Source: VHCN01 sp964589935
GTDB lineage: Bacteria > Verrucomicrobiota > Verrucomicrobiia > Limisphaerales > VHCN01
Direction: 5' to 3'
NCBI GenBank assembly: GCA_964589935.1
Contig: CAZPVD010000004.1
Location: 1 to 64,000 of the forward strand
Length of the DNA: 64,000 nucleotides
Shown here: one piece after another, positions 51,201 to 58,957 of the stretch
Layout: every line of letters begins with the position of its first letter
Numbering within the stretch: the first letter of the stretch is position 1
The notes under the pieces: model-generated
Databases searched by the model: none
Told to the model about the DNA's origin: nothing
Seen by the model: the letters and a program-made list of their open reading frames with translations, nothing else
Position numbers and translations under genes: made by a program

Positions 51201-51530
51201 CTCGTCGTGAGTTTCGCGCGCACGAACCTTCGTGCCGGCCTGTCGCCCGTGGACGCCGCGCTCGATGCCGGCACCACGCGGCTTCGCGCCGTGTTGATGA
51301 CGGCGCTGGCCATGGTCATCGGCATGTTGCCGCTCTCGCTCGGCCTCGGCGAAGGCGGCGAGCAGAACGCCCCGCTCGGCCGCGCGGTGATCGGCGGCCT
51401 CGTGCTCGCCACGGTCGCGACGCTGTTTTTTGTGCCCGTGGTGTTCAGCCTGCTGCACAAGCGCACGCAACCCGACCCAGCCTCGGAACATCCCGAACTT
51501 GATATGCTTTCCGACTCCCTGCCCGCATGA
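48252..51530 (+). CDS. RND efflux pump, inner-membrane transporter
   Basis: The protein has 1092 residues and is an AcrB/HAE1-like proton antiporter. A first helix (PYTFVVGALVLLLLSPFVLL) is followed by a porter loop, helices 2-6, a cytoplasmic stretch, helix 7 (RGAFTLLFVAFCAGSWLLA), a second porter loop and helices 8-12. The proton-relay Asp pair in helix 4 is present (GILVDDATVEIEN). TDIFPSINIPVISV is the usual first-loop start. It would export drugs, lipids or metals with the adaptor and outer-membrane genes that follow by ATGA and GTGA overlaps. ATG at 48252 is chosen over 48222. Confidence 0.93.
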   Translation: MWIVRLALRRPYTFVVGALVLLLLSPFVLLHTPTDIFPSINIPVISVIWQYAGLDAVEVEQRLIYMHERALSATVNDIEHIESNAFNGVGVIKIFLREGASVDGGVAQVTAIAQTILRQMPPGQTPPLIIRYNASTVPILQYAFSSRQLGEQELYDLTQNQIRVGLSTVQGLSVPWPYGGRTRVVSVDLDLPALQAKNLSPQDVVSALNAQNLILPSGTAKIGSTEYDIELNTSPKVLDELNDLPIKTVNGATIRVHDVAQVRDGYQPQQNIVRKDGVRGVLLTMMRSGSASTLDVISRVKAIMPRILAGAPPEVEVQEFADQSIFVRAAISGVVKEAVVAAALTALMILLFIGSWRSTVIIALSIPLSVLSSLAVLSAMGETINLMTLGGLALAVGILVDDATVEIENVHRQMATGKALEQAILDGAQEIALPAFVSTLCICIVFVPMFFLSGVARYLFVPLAEAVVFAMLASYVLSRTLIPTLVMWFYRNVYHRFVREHFHVGEHEEAAASGTMFRRHEAPENPSPLMRPFRAMNQLFESGFARFREGYRHLLAGVLAQRGAFTLLFVAFCAGSWLLATRLGQDFFPTVDAGQLRLHLRARSGTRIEETARLVDEIETAIRREIPAAELAGILDNIGIPNSGISLSYSNSGLIGAGDADILIGLKPGHAPTPEYVRRLRARLNREFPGTMFYFLPADIVSQTLNFGLPAPFDVQIVGRDQAKNREAAARLAEKIRRIDGAVDVRVQQPADLPKLRFAIDRMKAAEMGLSERDVANSVLLGLSGSGQVQPGYWLNPHVGIQYLINVRAPEHVMSSLAALNSMPITASDPGRGNSQVLANLATFERASGPTVISHYNVQPVIDVFGGVSGRDLGGVLREIEPLVKQAENELPRGSYIVLRGQAETMKSSYIGLGIGLIVAIILIYLLLVVNFQSWLDPFIIITALPGALAGVLWALYLTFTTMSVPALMGAIMSLGVATANSVLVVSFARTNLRAGLSPVDAALDAGTTRLRAVLMTALAMVIGMLPLSLGLGEGGEQNAPLGRAVIGGLVLATVATLFFVPVVFSLLHKRTQPDPASEHPELDMLSDSLPA

Positions 51531-52741
51531 ACTCACTTGAACAACCGCTCGCGTCCGCTGAAAACGCGCCGTCGCCGTCGCCAGTCCGCATTCCGGCGAA
51601 AGCCGAGCCGCGCGTGCATCTCTTTCTCTGGGCCGTGGTGTTGATGATTCTCGTCGGCCTCGCGTTCGTCGCGGGCCTGCTGCCACGCCAGCGCCAGCGC
51701 GTCGCGCTCGCAATCGAGACAAAGGAGCTTGCCGTCCCGACCGTCACGGTCGTTTCGCCCACGCCGGCAAAGGCGCCCGCGACACTGGCCTTGCCCGCCG
51801 AGATCAGGCCGCTCACCGAGGCGCCGATTCACGCGCGCGCCAGCGGCTACCTCAAGCGCTGGCTTGTGGACCTCGGCGCGAAGGTCGAGGCGGGACAGCT
51901 CCTCGCCGAGATTGACACGCCGGAGTTGAACCAAGAACTTGCGCAGTCCCGCGCGCAACTCGCGCAGTCGCAGGCCGCGCTCGATCTCGCAAAGACCACG
52001 GCCGCGCGCTGGGCCGAGCTGCTCAAGACCGCGAGCGTGAGCGAACAGGAAGCGGCGGAGAAACGGGCCGACCTCGCGTTGAAGTCTGCGACCGTCGAGG
52101 CCGCGCGCGCAAATGTCCGCCGGCTCGAAGAGCTTCAATCCTTCGACCGCGTCGTTGCGCCGTTCGCGGGCGTCATCACCGCCCGGCGCGTGGACATCGG
52201 CGACTTGATCAAGGCCGACAACGGCACCGAGCTGTTCCGCCTTGCCGAGACGCACAAGCTGCGCGTGTTCGTCCGCGTTCCGCAGGGCGCCGCGCCGCGG
52301 ATGCTGCCCGGCGTCACGGCGGAGCTGCACATTCCCGAGCTGCCCGGCCGCGATTTCACCGCGCTCGTCGTGCGCACCGCAGGCATGTTGTCGTCCGACT
52401 CGCGCACGCTGCTCACCGAGCTTGAAGTGGACAACTCGCGCGGCGAAATCCTCTCCGGCAGCTACGCGCAGGTGAGTTTCCCGGATGACAAGCCCGCCGC
52501 CTCGCTCACGCTGCCCGCCAACACGCTGCTCTTTCACGCCGAGGGCACGCTCGTCGGTGTCGTGCGCGCGGACAACACCGTGGAGCTTCGGAAGGTGAAA
52601 CTCGGCCGCGACTTCGGGCCGGTGATTGAAATCAGTTCCGGCATCGAACCCAACGACCGTGTGATCGTGAACCCTTTCGACTCGCTCGTCGCCGGCACAA
52701 CTGTTCGCGTGGCCGAGCCCACCGCGCCAAATACGAAGTGA
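51527..52741 (+). CDS. RND efflux periplasmic adaptor (membrane fusion protein)
   Basis: The protein has 404 residues. One N-terminal anchor helix (LWAVVLMILVGLAFVAGLLP) is followed by a lipoyl-like domain (RASGYLKRWLVDLGAKVEAG), a coiled-coil hairpin (ELNQELAQSRAQLAQSQAAL), a beta barrel (FAGVITARRVDIGDLIKADN) and a C-terminal domain. It links the inner-membrane pump to the outer-membrane channel. It overlaps the pump gene (ATGA) and the channel gene (GTGA), so all three are translated together. Confidence 0.92.
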   Translation: MNSLEQPLASAENAPSPSPVRIPAKAEPRVHLFLWAVVLMILVGLAFVAGLLPRQRQRVALAIETKELAVPTVTVVSPTPAKAPATLALPAEIRPLTEAPIHARASGYLKRWLVDLGAKVEAGQLLAEIDTPELNQELAQSRAQLAQSQAALDLAKTTAARWAELLKTASVSEQEAAEKRADLALKSATVEAARANVRRLEELQSFDRVVAPFAGVITARRVDIGDLIKADNGTELFRLAETHKLRVFVRVPQGAAPRMLPGVTAELHIPELPGRDFTALVVRTAGMLSSDSRTLLTELEVDNSRGEILSGSYAQVSFPDDKPAASLTLPANTLLFHAEGTLVGVVRADNTVELRKVKLGRDFGPVIEISSGIEPNDRVIVNPFDSLVAGTTVRVAEPTAPNTK

Positions 52742-54198
52742 GCCTCCGCCGCGCCAGCCTCGTCGCGTTACTCGCCGCGTGGTGCGGCGGTTGCGCTGTC
52801 ACGTCCGACTATCAGCGGCCCGCCGCGGTCGGCACGGGCCCGATGCCGGCGACGTTTTCCGAATCCATCTCGGTCACGAACGCAGGCCAATGGAAATCCG
52901 CCGAACCCGGCGCGCATCTTCCGCGCGGCGCGTGGTGGGAGATGTTCAACGACGCGGAGTTGAATCGCCTTCAGTCACTCGCGGCGACGAACAACCAGTC
53001 GCTGGCCGCCGCGGCCGCTCGCTTCCAGCAGGCGCGCGCGCTGCTTGATGTTTCCCGCGCCGACCTTTATCCGCACGTCACATCTTCTCCCTCCGCCAAC
53101 CGGCAGCGCACGAGCGCGAATGTGTTCGAGCGCAATGCACCTCAAAAGGCCTACACTTACAATACGTTCACGCTGTCGCTTGATTCGGGGTGGGAACTCG
53201 ACCTTTGGGGCCGCGTGCGGCGGCAGATCGAGGGTGCGCAGGCGCGGCTTGCCGCCGCCGAGGATGACACCGAGTCCGCGCGGCTCGCGGTGCTGGCTGA
53301 GATCGCGGCGGATTACTTTACGCTGCGCTCGCTCGATGTCGAATATGCGCTGCTCGAACAAACCATCACCGCGTATCGCCGCTCGCTCGAACTCACTGAA
53401 AACCGGCGCAAAGGCGGCATCGCCACCGACCTCGATGTCGCGCAGGCGCAAACGCAATTAAAGAGTGCTGAGGCCGAGCTGCCGGCCATCGAATTGCAGC
53501 GCGCGAAATTGCGGCACGCGCTCGCGACGCTGTGCGGCCAGCCCGCGACGGGATTCAGCGTTTCGCCTGCGAAGGAACTTCCACGCAACCCGCCGGTGGT
53601 TCCGCTGATCGTTCCGAGTGAGCTGCTCGAACGCCGCCCCGACATCGCCGCCGCCGAGCGCCGCATGGCCGCGGCGAACGCGGACATCGGCGTGGCAAAA
53701 ACGGCGTTCTATCCGCGTGTGACGCTAGCGGGCACGGCGGGACTTCAATCGGCGAACATCGGTTCGCTGTTCGACTGGCCGAGCCGCCTGTGGGCCATCG
53801 GGCCGAACGTGCAAGTTCCGATTTTTCCCATCAGCGGTCTGCGCGGCCAGCTCGCCGCGGCGGTGGCAAACTACGACGCGACCGTTGCCGGTTACCGCCA
53901 GTCCGTGCTGACGGCGTTTCAGGAAGTCGAGGACCAGCTCGCCGCGCAGCGCCAGCTCGCCGCGCAAATCGAGTCCGCACGGGCCGCGCTCGCCGCCGCA
54001 CGACGCACGCTCGAAATCGCGAACAACCGTTATCAAGCCGGCCTCGTCACTTTTCTCGAAGTCGCCACGGCACAGAGCGCCGCGCTCACGCTCGAACGCA
54101 TCGGTGTCCGCCTCCACGCGGAGCGGCTCGTCGCGAGCGTGGCGTTGATCAAGGCGTCCGGCGGCGGCTGGCAGTTGTCCACGCCGGCGCGCAATTGA
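52738..54198 (+). CDS. Outer-membrane efflux lipoprotein, NodT/OprM family
   Basis: The protein has 486 residues from GTG at 52738, which overlaps the adaptor stop. A lipobox-type cleavage site (AAWCGGCAVTSDYQRPA) leads into the TolC-like repeats. These include the conserved WWEMFNDAELNRL, SLDSGWELDLWGRVRRQIEG and LLERRPDIAAAERRMAAANA segments. It forms the outer-membrane channel of the tripartite pump. The operon order pump-adaptor-channel is less common than adaptor first. Confidence 0.93.
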   Translation: MSLRRASLVALLAAWCGGCAVTSDYQRPAAVGTGPMPATFSESISVTNAGQWKSAEPGAHLPRGAWWEMFNDAELNRLQSLAATNNQSLAAAAARFQQARALLDVSRADLYPHVTSSPSANRQRTSANVFERNAPQKAYTYNTFTLSLDSGWELDLWGRVRRQIEGAQARLAAAEDDTESARLAVLAEIAADYFTLRSLDVEYALLEQTITAYRRSLELTENRRKGGIATDLDVAQAQTQLKSAEAELPAIELQRAKLRHALATLCGQPATGFSVSPAKELPRNPPVVPLIVPSELLERRPDIAAAERRMAAANADIGVAKTAFYPRVTLAGTAGLQSANIGSLFDWPSRLWAIGPNVQVPIFPISGLRGQLAAAVANYDATVAGYRQSVLTAFQEVEDQLAAQRQLAAQIESARAALAAARRTLEIANNRYQAGLVTFLEVATAQSAALTLERIGVRLHAERLVASVALIKASGGGWQLSTPARN

Positions 54199-54273
54199 GC
54201 GGCGCACGCGCGGGAGTCTTGAATCCGCGCGAAAGACTGGTAGCTTCGCGTTGCCGCAGAACCCGCGGCGTTG

Positions 54274-55743
54274 ATGAACAAACTCCTCCTGATAGATGAC
54301 GAGGCGGACGTGCAGTATTCGTTCCGCCGCATCTTCGACTCTCCCGATGTCGAGCTGACGACGGCTTCGAGCGGCGAGGAGGGACTGCGCCTTTTGCCCA
54401 AGCTCAAGCCCGACCTCGTCATCACCGACGTGCGCATGGGCGGCATGAACGGCCTCGAAACACTCCGGCGCATCCGCCAGCTCGACGCCAAGGTGCCCGT
54501 CATCATGATGACCGCCTACGGCACGACCGCCACGGCCATTGAGGCGATGAAACTCGGCGCATACGATTATCTCCTCAAGCCGTTCGACGTGCCCAAGCTC
54601 AAGCAGATTGTCGGCGACGCACTGAACGCCGCGCGCGCGATGCGGCAGGTCGTCAGTTATGAGCCGCTGCTTGAATCGGAGGATTACGACCTCGGCATCG
54701 TCGGCCGAAGCGAGGCGATGCAGAATGTCTTCAAGCTCATCGGCCAGCTCGCCGCGTCGGATGCCACGGCGCTCATCACCGGCGAAAGCGGCACGGGCAA
54801 GGAACTCGTCGCGCGCGCCATCTACTCGCACAGCAAACGCGCGGGCCAGTCGTTTCTCGCCGTCAACTGCGCCGCGATTCCGGAAAACCTGCTCGAAAGC
54901 GAACTCTTCGGCCACGAAAAGGGCGCGTTCACCGGCGCGCACACGCAGCGCATCGGCAAGTTCGAGCAGTGCCACGGCGGCACGCTCTTCCTCGACGAGA
55001 TCGGCGACATGACGCCGGCGACGCAGACAAAGATTTTGCGCGTGCTGCAAAGCGGCACCTTCGAGCGCGTCGGCGGCAATCAGTCCGTGCAGGCGGACGT
55101 GCGTGTCATCGCCGCGACAAACAAGCCGCTGGAGCAGGCCGTGGCAAACAAGGAGTTCCGAGAGGATTTGTTCTACCGGCTCAACGTCGTGCGCATCCAC
55201 CTGCCCGTGTTGCGCGAGCGGCGCAGCGATGTTCGGCTGCTCGTGAATTATTTCCTCAAGAAGTTTTCGCAGCGCTCCAAGCAACCGCCGAAAAAAGTCG
55301 TGCCCGATGTGCTCAAGGCGCTGGAACAGCACAACTGGCCCGGCAACGTGCGCGAACTCGAAAACGTCATCCAGCGCGCGCTTGTCATGGCGAAGGGCGA
55401 CGCGCTCACGCTCAACGACCTGCCGGCGGAATTTGTGCAGCCGGGCAAGGCGGCACCAGCGCCGGCTACAGCGGCCGCAAAACCGGCTTCGGGCGCGCCT
55501 GTGGACAAACCAACGACTGCGCCGGCTGATTTGGCCGGAGTCGCGCAGACGTTGTTCAAGTGGGCGCGCGCCAACTCGCAGCTCAAGGTGCTGCCCGCGA
55601 TGGAGCGCGAGCTTATCATCGAGGCGCTGCGGGAGACGGACGGAAATCAGGTGCAGGCGGCCAAACTGCTCGGCATCACGCGTGCCACGCTGCGCAAGCG
55701 GGTCGAGAAATTTCATATCCGGCAGGAACTGAACATCCAGTAG
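54274..55743 (+). CDS. NtrC-class sigma-54-dependent response regulator
   Basis: The protein has 489 residues. The receiver domain (phospho-Asp in DLVITDVRMGGMNG, Lys in YLLKPFDV) is followed by the AAA+ domain with Walker A (GESGTGKE), intact sigma-54 contact loop (ELFGHEKGAFTGA) and Walker B (GGTLFLDEIGDM). The C-terminus is a Fis-type HTH (QAAKLLGITRATLRKRVEKF). An Ala/Pro-rich linker of about 35 residues precedes the HTH. It activates sigma-54 promoters when phosphorylated. No cognate kinase gene is adjacent. ATG at 54274 is used; TTG at 54271 precedes it. Confidence 0.93.
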   Translation: MNKLLLIDDEADVQYSFRRIFDSPDVELTTASSGEEGLRLLPKLKPDLVITDVRMGGMNGLETLRRIRQLDAKVPVIMMTAYGTTATAIEAMKLGAYDYLLKPFDVPKLKQIVGDALNAARAMRQVVSYEPLLESEDYDLGIVGRSEAMQNVFKLIGQLAASDATALITGESGTGKELVARAIYSHSKRAGQSFLAVNCAAIPENLLESELFGHEKGAFTGAHTQRIGKFEQCHGGTLFLDEIGDMTPATQTKILRVLQSGTFERVGGNQSVQADVRVIAATNKPLEQAVANKEFREDLFYRLNVVRIHLPVLRERRSDVRLLVNYFLKKFSQRSKQPPKKVVPDVLKALEQHNWPGNVRELENVIQRALVMAKGDALTLNDLPAEFVQPGKAAPAPATAAAKPASGAPVDKPTTAPADLAGVAQTLFKWARANSQLKVLPAMERELIIEALRETDGNQVQAAKLLGITRATLRKRVEKFHIRQELNIQ

Positions 55744-55796
55744 GCGCGCCCCAAGTTCGTCGTTGAATTCATCGCATCGGTTCGCATGATGCGGGC

Positions 55797-57428
55797 ATGA
55801 AAACCCGCATCACTGCATTCGTCGCAGCTTTCCTTCTCGCCGCGTTGAACAGCTTTTCCGCCGTCGTGCCGCGGCCGAACATCCTGCTCATCCTCGCGGA
55901 TGACCTTGGCTTCTCCGACCTCGGCTGCTATGGCTCGTCCATCGCCACGCCGAATCTCGACCGGCTCGCGGCGGGCGGGCTGCGCTTCACCCAGTTCTAC
56001 AATTGCGCGCGTTGCTGCCCGACCCGCGCGGCGCTGCTCACGGGACTGTATCCGCATCAGGCCGGCGTCGGCCACATGCTCGGCGACTGGTCGAGGTTTG
56101 GCGCGGCTTACTCGAACGGCCTGAACGAGCACACCGCCACGCTCGCCGAGATGCTGCACGAGGCCGGCTATCGGAATTATCACATCGGCAAGTGGCACGT
56201 CGGCGGCGTGGGCGGGAAGCAGGACGGGCGCAATCATCCGATGAACCGCGGCTTCGACCGTGCCTTCGGCACCGGCGGCGGCGGCAGCCATTTTTCGCTG
56301 CCGTTGTATCTCGACCGCGAGACGGTGAAGGCGGGTGAAGACTTTTACTCGTCCGACGCCTTCACGGAATACGCGGTCAAGTTCCTCGAAGAACACGGAC
56401 GCGAGCACAAGGGCCAGCCGTTTTTCATGCACCTGTGCTACACGGCGCCGCATTTCCCGCTGCACGCGAAGCCGGAGGACATCGCGAAGTATCGCGGGAA
56501 ATTCCGCCACGGTTGGGACGTGGAACGCGAACGGCGTTTTGCAAAGCAGAAGGAACTGGGCCTGTTCCCGGCGAACACCAAGCTCTCGCCGCGCGACCCG
56601 GTGGCGAAGGCGTGGACTGACATTCCCGAAGCTGACCGCGACGAATGGGACCTGCGCATGGCCGTCCACGCCGCGATGGTGGATTGCGAAGACCAAGGCA
56701 TCGGCCGTGTGCTCGCTGAACTCAAAAAAATCGGCGCGGAGCAGAACACGCTCGTGCTTTTTCTCTCCGACAATGGTGCCAGTGCCGAGGCGCTCAACTC
56801 TTGGCCAAATCCCGCGCGTGGCCACAAGCCCGGCTCTGTCGTCGGCACGCGCGAGTCGCATCGCTGCCTCGAAGTCGCGTGGGCCAACGCCGCGAACACG
56901 CCGTTCCGCGAGCACAAGATGTGGATTCAGGAGGGCGGCGACCACACGCCGCTCATCGTGCATTGGCCGGCGGGCGTGAAGGCGAAAGGCGCGTTCACGA
57001 GCGAGGTCGGCCACGTGATTGACTTCATGCCGACCTTCCTCGAACTCGCCGGCGGGAAATATCCGCAGACATTCCAAGGCCGCGAACTCACGCCGCTGCC
57101 GGGCCGCAGCTTCGCGCCTGCGCTGCAAGGCAGGCCGCTCGGCGAACGCACGCTCGCATGGGAGCACGAGGGCAACCGCGGCATCCGCATCGGCGACTGG
57201 AAGCTCGTCGCGGAATACCGTGGCGCGTGGGAACTTTACAACCTCAAGAACGACCCGACGGAGGTGAGCAACCTCGCCTCGGCGGAACCGGCGAAGGCGC
57301 AGGAACTCGCCGTCGCGTGGCAGCAGTGGGCGGACAAGGTCGGCGTCGTGCCGTGGGAGAAACTGCCCGGCAGCAGTTACAAGCCGACGAAGAATTACCG
57401 CCGCAAGTCTGAGCCAGTGGAGGATTGA
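55797..57428 (+). CDS. Secreted arylsulfatase-type sulfatase
   Basis: The protein has 543 residues with a signal peptide (FVAAFLLAALNSFSA). The metal-site opening is PNILLILADDLGFSDLGCYG. The formylglycine signature reads RCCPTRAALLTG, that is Cys-Cys-Pro-Thr-Arg, with Thr where Ser is most common, as in many sulfatases of this phylum. GYRNYHIGKWHVG carries the conserved Lys-His, and FLSDNGASAEA the later metal ligands. It would remove sulfate from polysaccharides outside the cytoplasm, after maturation by a formylglycine-generating enzyme not encoded here. Confidence 0.9.
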   Translation: MKTRITAFVAAFLLAALNSFSAVVPRPNILLILADDLGFSDLGCYGSSIATPNLDRLAAGGLRFTQFYNCARCCPTRAALLTGLYPHQAGVGHMLGDWSRFGAAYSNGLNEHTATLAEMLHEAGYRNYHIGKWHVGGVGGKQDGRNHPMNRGFDRAFGTGGGGSHFSLPLYLDRETVKAGEDFYSSDAFTEYAVKFLEEHGREHKGQPFFMHLCYTAPHFPLHAKPEDIAKYRGKFRHGWDVERERRFAKQKELGLFPANTKLSPRDPVAKAWTDIPEADRDEWDLRMAVHAAMVDCEDQGIGRVLAELKKIGAEQNTLVLFLSDNGASAEALNSWPNPARGHKPGSVVGTRESHRCLEVAWANAANTPFREHKMWIQEGGDHTPLIVHWPAGVKAKGAFTSEVGHVIDFMPTFLELAGGKYPQTFQGRELTPLPGRSFAPALQGRPLGERTLAWEHEGNRGIRIGDWKLVAEYRGAWELYNLKNDPTEVSNLASAEPAKAQELAVAWQQWADKVGVVPWEKLPGSSYKPTKNYRRKSEPVED

Positions 57429-57490
57429 ACCAGTTCACTTCGCGCTTCGGGATTGTTCAACTTCCCCGCAGGGGCTAAGAACGTGCCGGC

Positions 57491-58093
57491 ATGATCTCAT
57501 TTTTGCACGGCAAGCTCGTCGAGGCGCTGCCCACGCAAGTCACCGTGGACGTGCATGGCGTCGGCTACGAGGTGCTCATTCCGCTCTCGTCATTCGACAA
57601 ACTGCCCGCGCCCGGCGGCGACGTGCGACTGCTCACGCACCTCGCTATTCGCGAGGATGCCCACGTCCTTTACGGCTTCGTCACCGCGGCGGAACGCGAG
57701 CTGTTCCGAATGCTCATTCATACTGTCAGCGGCATAGGGCCGAAGATCGCGCTGAACATTTTGAGCGGCATGAACCCGACGGCCTTCCGCGGCGCGGTGG
57801 CCAACGGCGACGTGAAGGCGCTCTCATCCATCTCCGGTGTCGGCAAAAAAACCGCCGAGCGCATCGTCGTCGAGTTGAAGGACAAGATCGGCGCGGCGGG
57901 TGCGTGGGAGGCGAGCAGCGCGAAGCACACGCTTTCGCCGTCCGACCAAAAGCTCAACGACGCCGTGCTCGCGTTGATGGCGCTGGGCTTCAAGCAGGTG
58001 GACGCGCACGAGTCGGTCCGCTCCGCGCAAGCCGTGCTCGGCGAAAAGACGACGGTCGAGGACCTCGTGCGGGCGTCCCTGAAAAAAGGCTGA
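57491..58093 (+). CDS. ruvA: Holliday junction branch-migration protein RuvA
   Basis: The protein has 200 residues, the standard length. Domain I (OB fold) begins MISFLHGKLVEA and VDVHGVGYEV. Domain II contains the two helix-hairpin-helix motifs (HTVSGIGPKIALNILSG and LSSISGVGKKTAERIVVEL), and domain III at the end contacts RuvB (LNDAVLALMALGFKQVDA). It binds four-way junctions and loads RuvB. ruvB and ruvC are not adjacent. The DUF374 gene follows after 12 bases. Confidence 0.96.
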   Translation: MISFLHGKLVEALPTQVTVDVHGVGYEVLIPLSSFDKLPAPGGDVRLLTHLAIREDAHVLYGFVTAAERELFRMLIHTVSGIGPKIALNILSGMNPTAFRGAVANGDVKALSSISGVGKKTAERIVVELKDKIGAAGAWEASSAKHTLSPSDQKLNDAVLALMALGFKQVDAHESVRSAQAVLGEKTTVEDLVRASLKKG

Positions 58094-58105
58094 TCAAAAC
58101 CGCCC

Positions 58106-58801
58106 GTGTCTGCCGCCGCCAAATCCAAAACCTCCGGCATCGTCGTGCCGCAACAAGCAAAGTGGCACGGACGCCTTGCGGCTCGGCTCATCTGGCTCGT
58201 GGCGCAAACGCTCGCGGCGACGTTGCGCTGGCGATTGCACGATGAGTCCGGGCTGTTCAGGCCCGGCTCGAAGGAACCGGTCATCTTCTGCATCTGGCAC
58301 AACCGGCTGGCGCTCTCGCTCATCCTGTATCGGCGCTACATTCGGCCGTGCCACGCGGAGCGGCGCATGGCCGCGATGGTCAGTGCGAGCCGCGACGGCG
58401 GGATGCTGGCGCGCGTGCTGGAATTGTTCGGCGTTCAACCGGTGCGCGGTTCATCGAGCCGGCGCGGGCCGCAGGCGTTGCTCGAACTGACTTCATGGGC
58501 GGAACGAGGACATGACCTCGCCATCACGCCGGACGGGCCGCGCGGCCCGTGTTACGCGGTGCAGGACGGCATCATGGCGCTTGCGCAGCTCACGGGCCTG
58601 CCCATCGTGCCGGTATCGTATGAACTCGGCTGGAAATTGCGGCTGCGAAGCTGGGACAAATTCCAGGTCCCGCTGCCGCTGTCGCGCTGTGTCGTGCGAT
58701 TTGGCGAGCCGCTGCGCGTGCCGCGCGAGGCGACCGACGCCGAGCGCGACGCGTTGCGCGCGAAGCTTGAGGCGCGGATGAGGGCGATCACGCGAGACTG
58801 A
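58106..58801 (+). CDS. DUF374 lysophospholipid/lipid A-type acyltransferase
   Basis: The protein has 231 residues. Membrane-associated N-terminal helix (LIWLVAQTLAATLRWRL). The family's acyltransferase positions are HNRLALSLILY, the motif VSASRDGGMLARVLELFG, RGSSSRRGPQALLEL and ITPDGPRGPCYAVQDGI. Members are related to lipid A late acyltransferases and may acylate an envelope lipid. GTG at 58106 is the start. Probably cotranscribed with ruvA, a combination without obvious functional meaning. Confidence 0.85.
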   Translation: MSAAAKSKTSGIVVPQQAKWHGRLAARLIWLVAQTLAATLRWRLHDESGLFRPGSKEPVIFCIWHNRLALSLILYRRYIRPCHAERRMAAMVSASRDGGMLARVLELFGVQPVRGSSSRRGPQALLELTSWAERGHDLAITPDGPRGPCYAVQDGIMALAQLTGLPIVPVSYELGWKLRLRSWDKFQVPLPLSRCVVRFGEPLRVPREATDAERDALRAKLEARMRAITRD

Positions 58802-58957
58802 GCCGGTTCCGTGAAGGATTTTACATGGGGCAGGGCAGGAAACTGCATTGCCATTTTACGACGCGCCGGGCTAGTTTGCCATCATTGAAGACCCATCGGT
58901 GCGGGCGCATTCACCGCTTGAATGACACACGCCGCCGCTGGGTCAAACTTTTGGCCT

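Noticed and set aside
55713..57167. Minus-strand frame of 484 codons
   Set aside because: Antisense shadow of the sulfatase gene.
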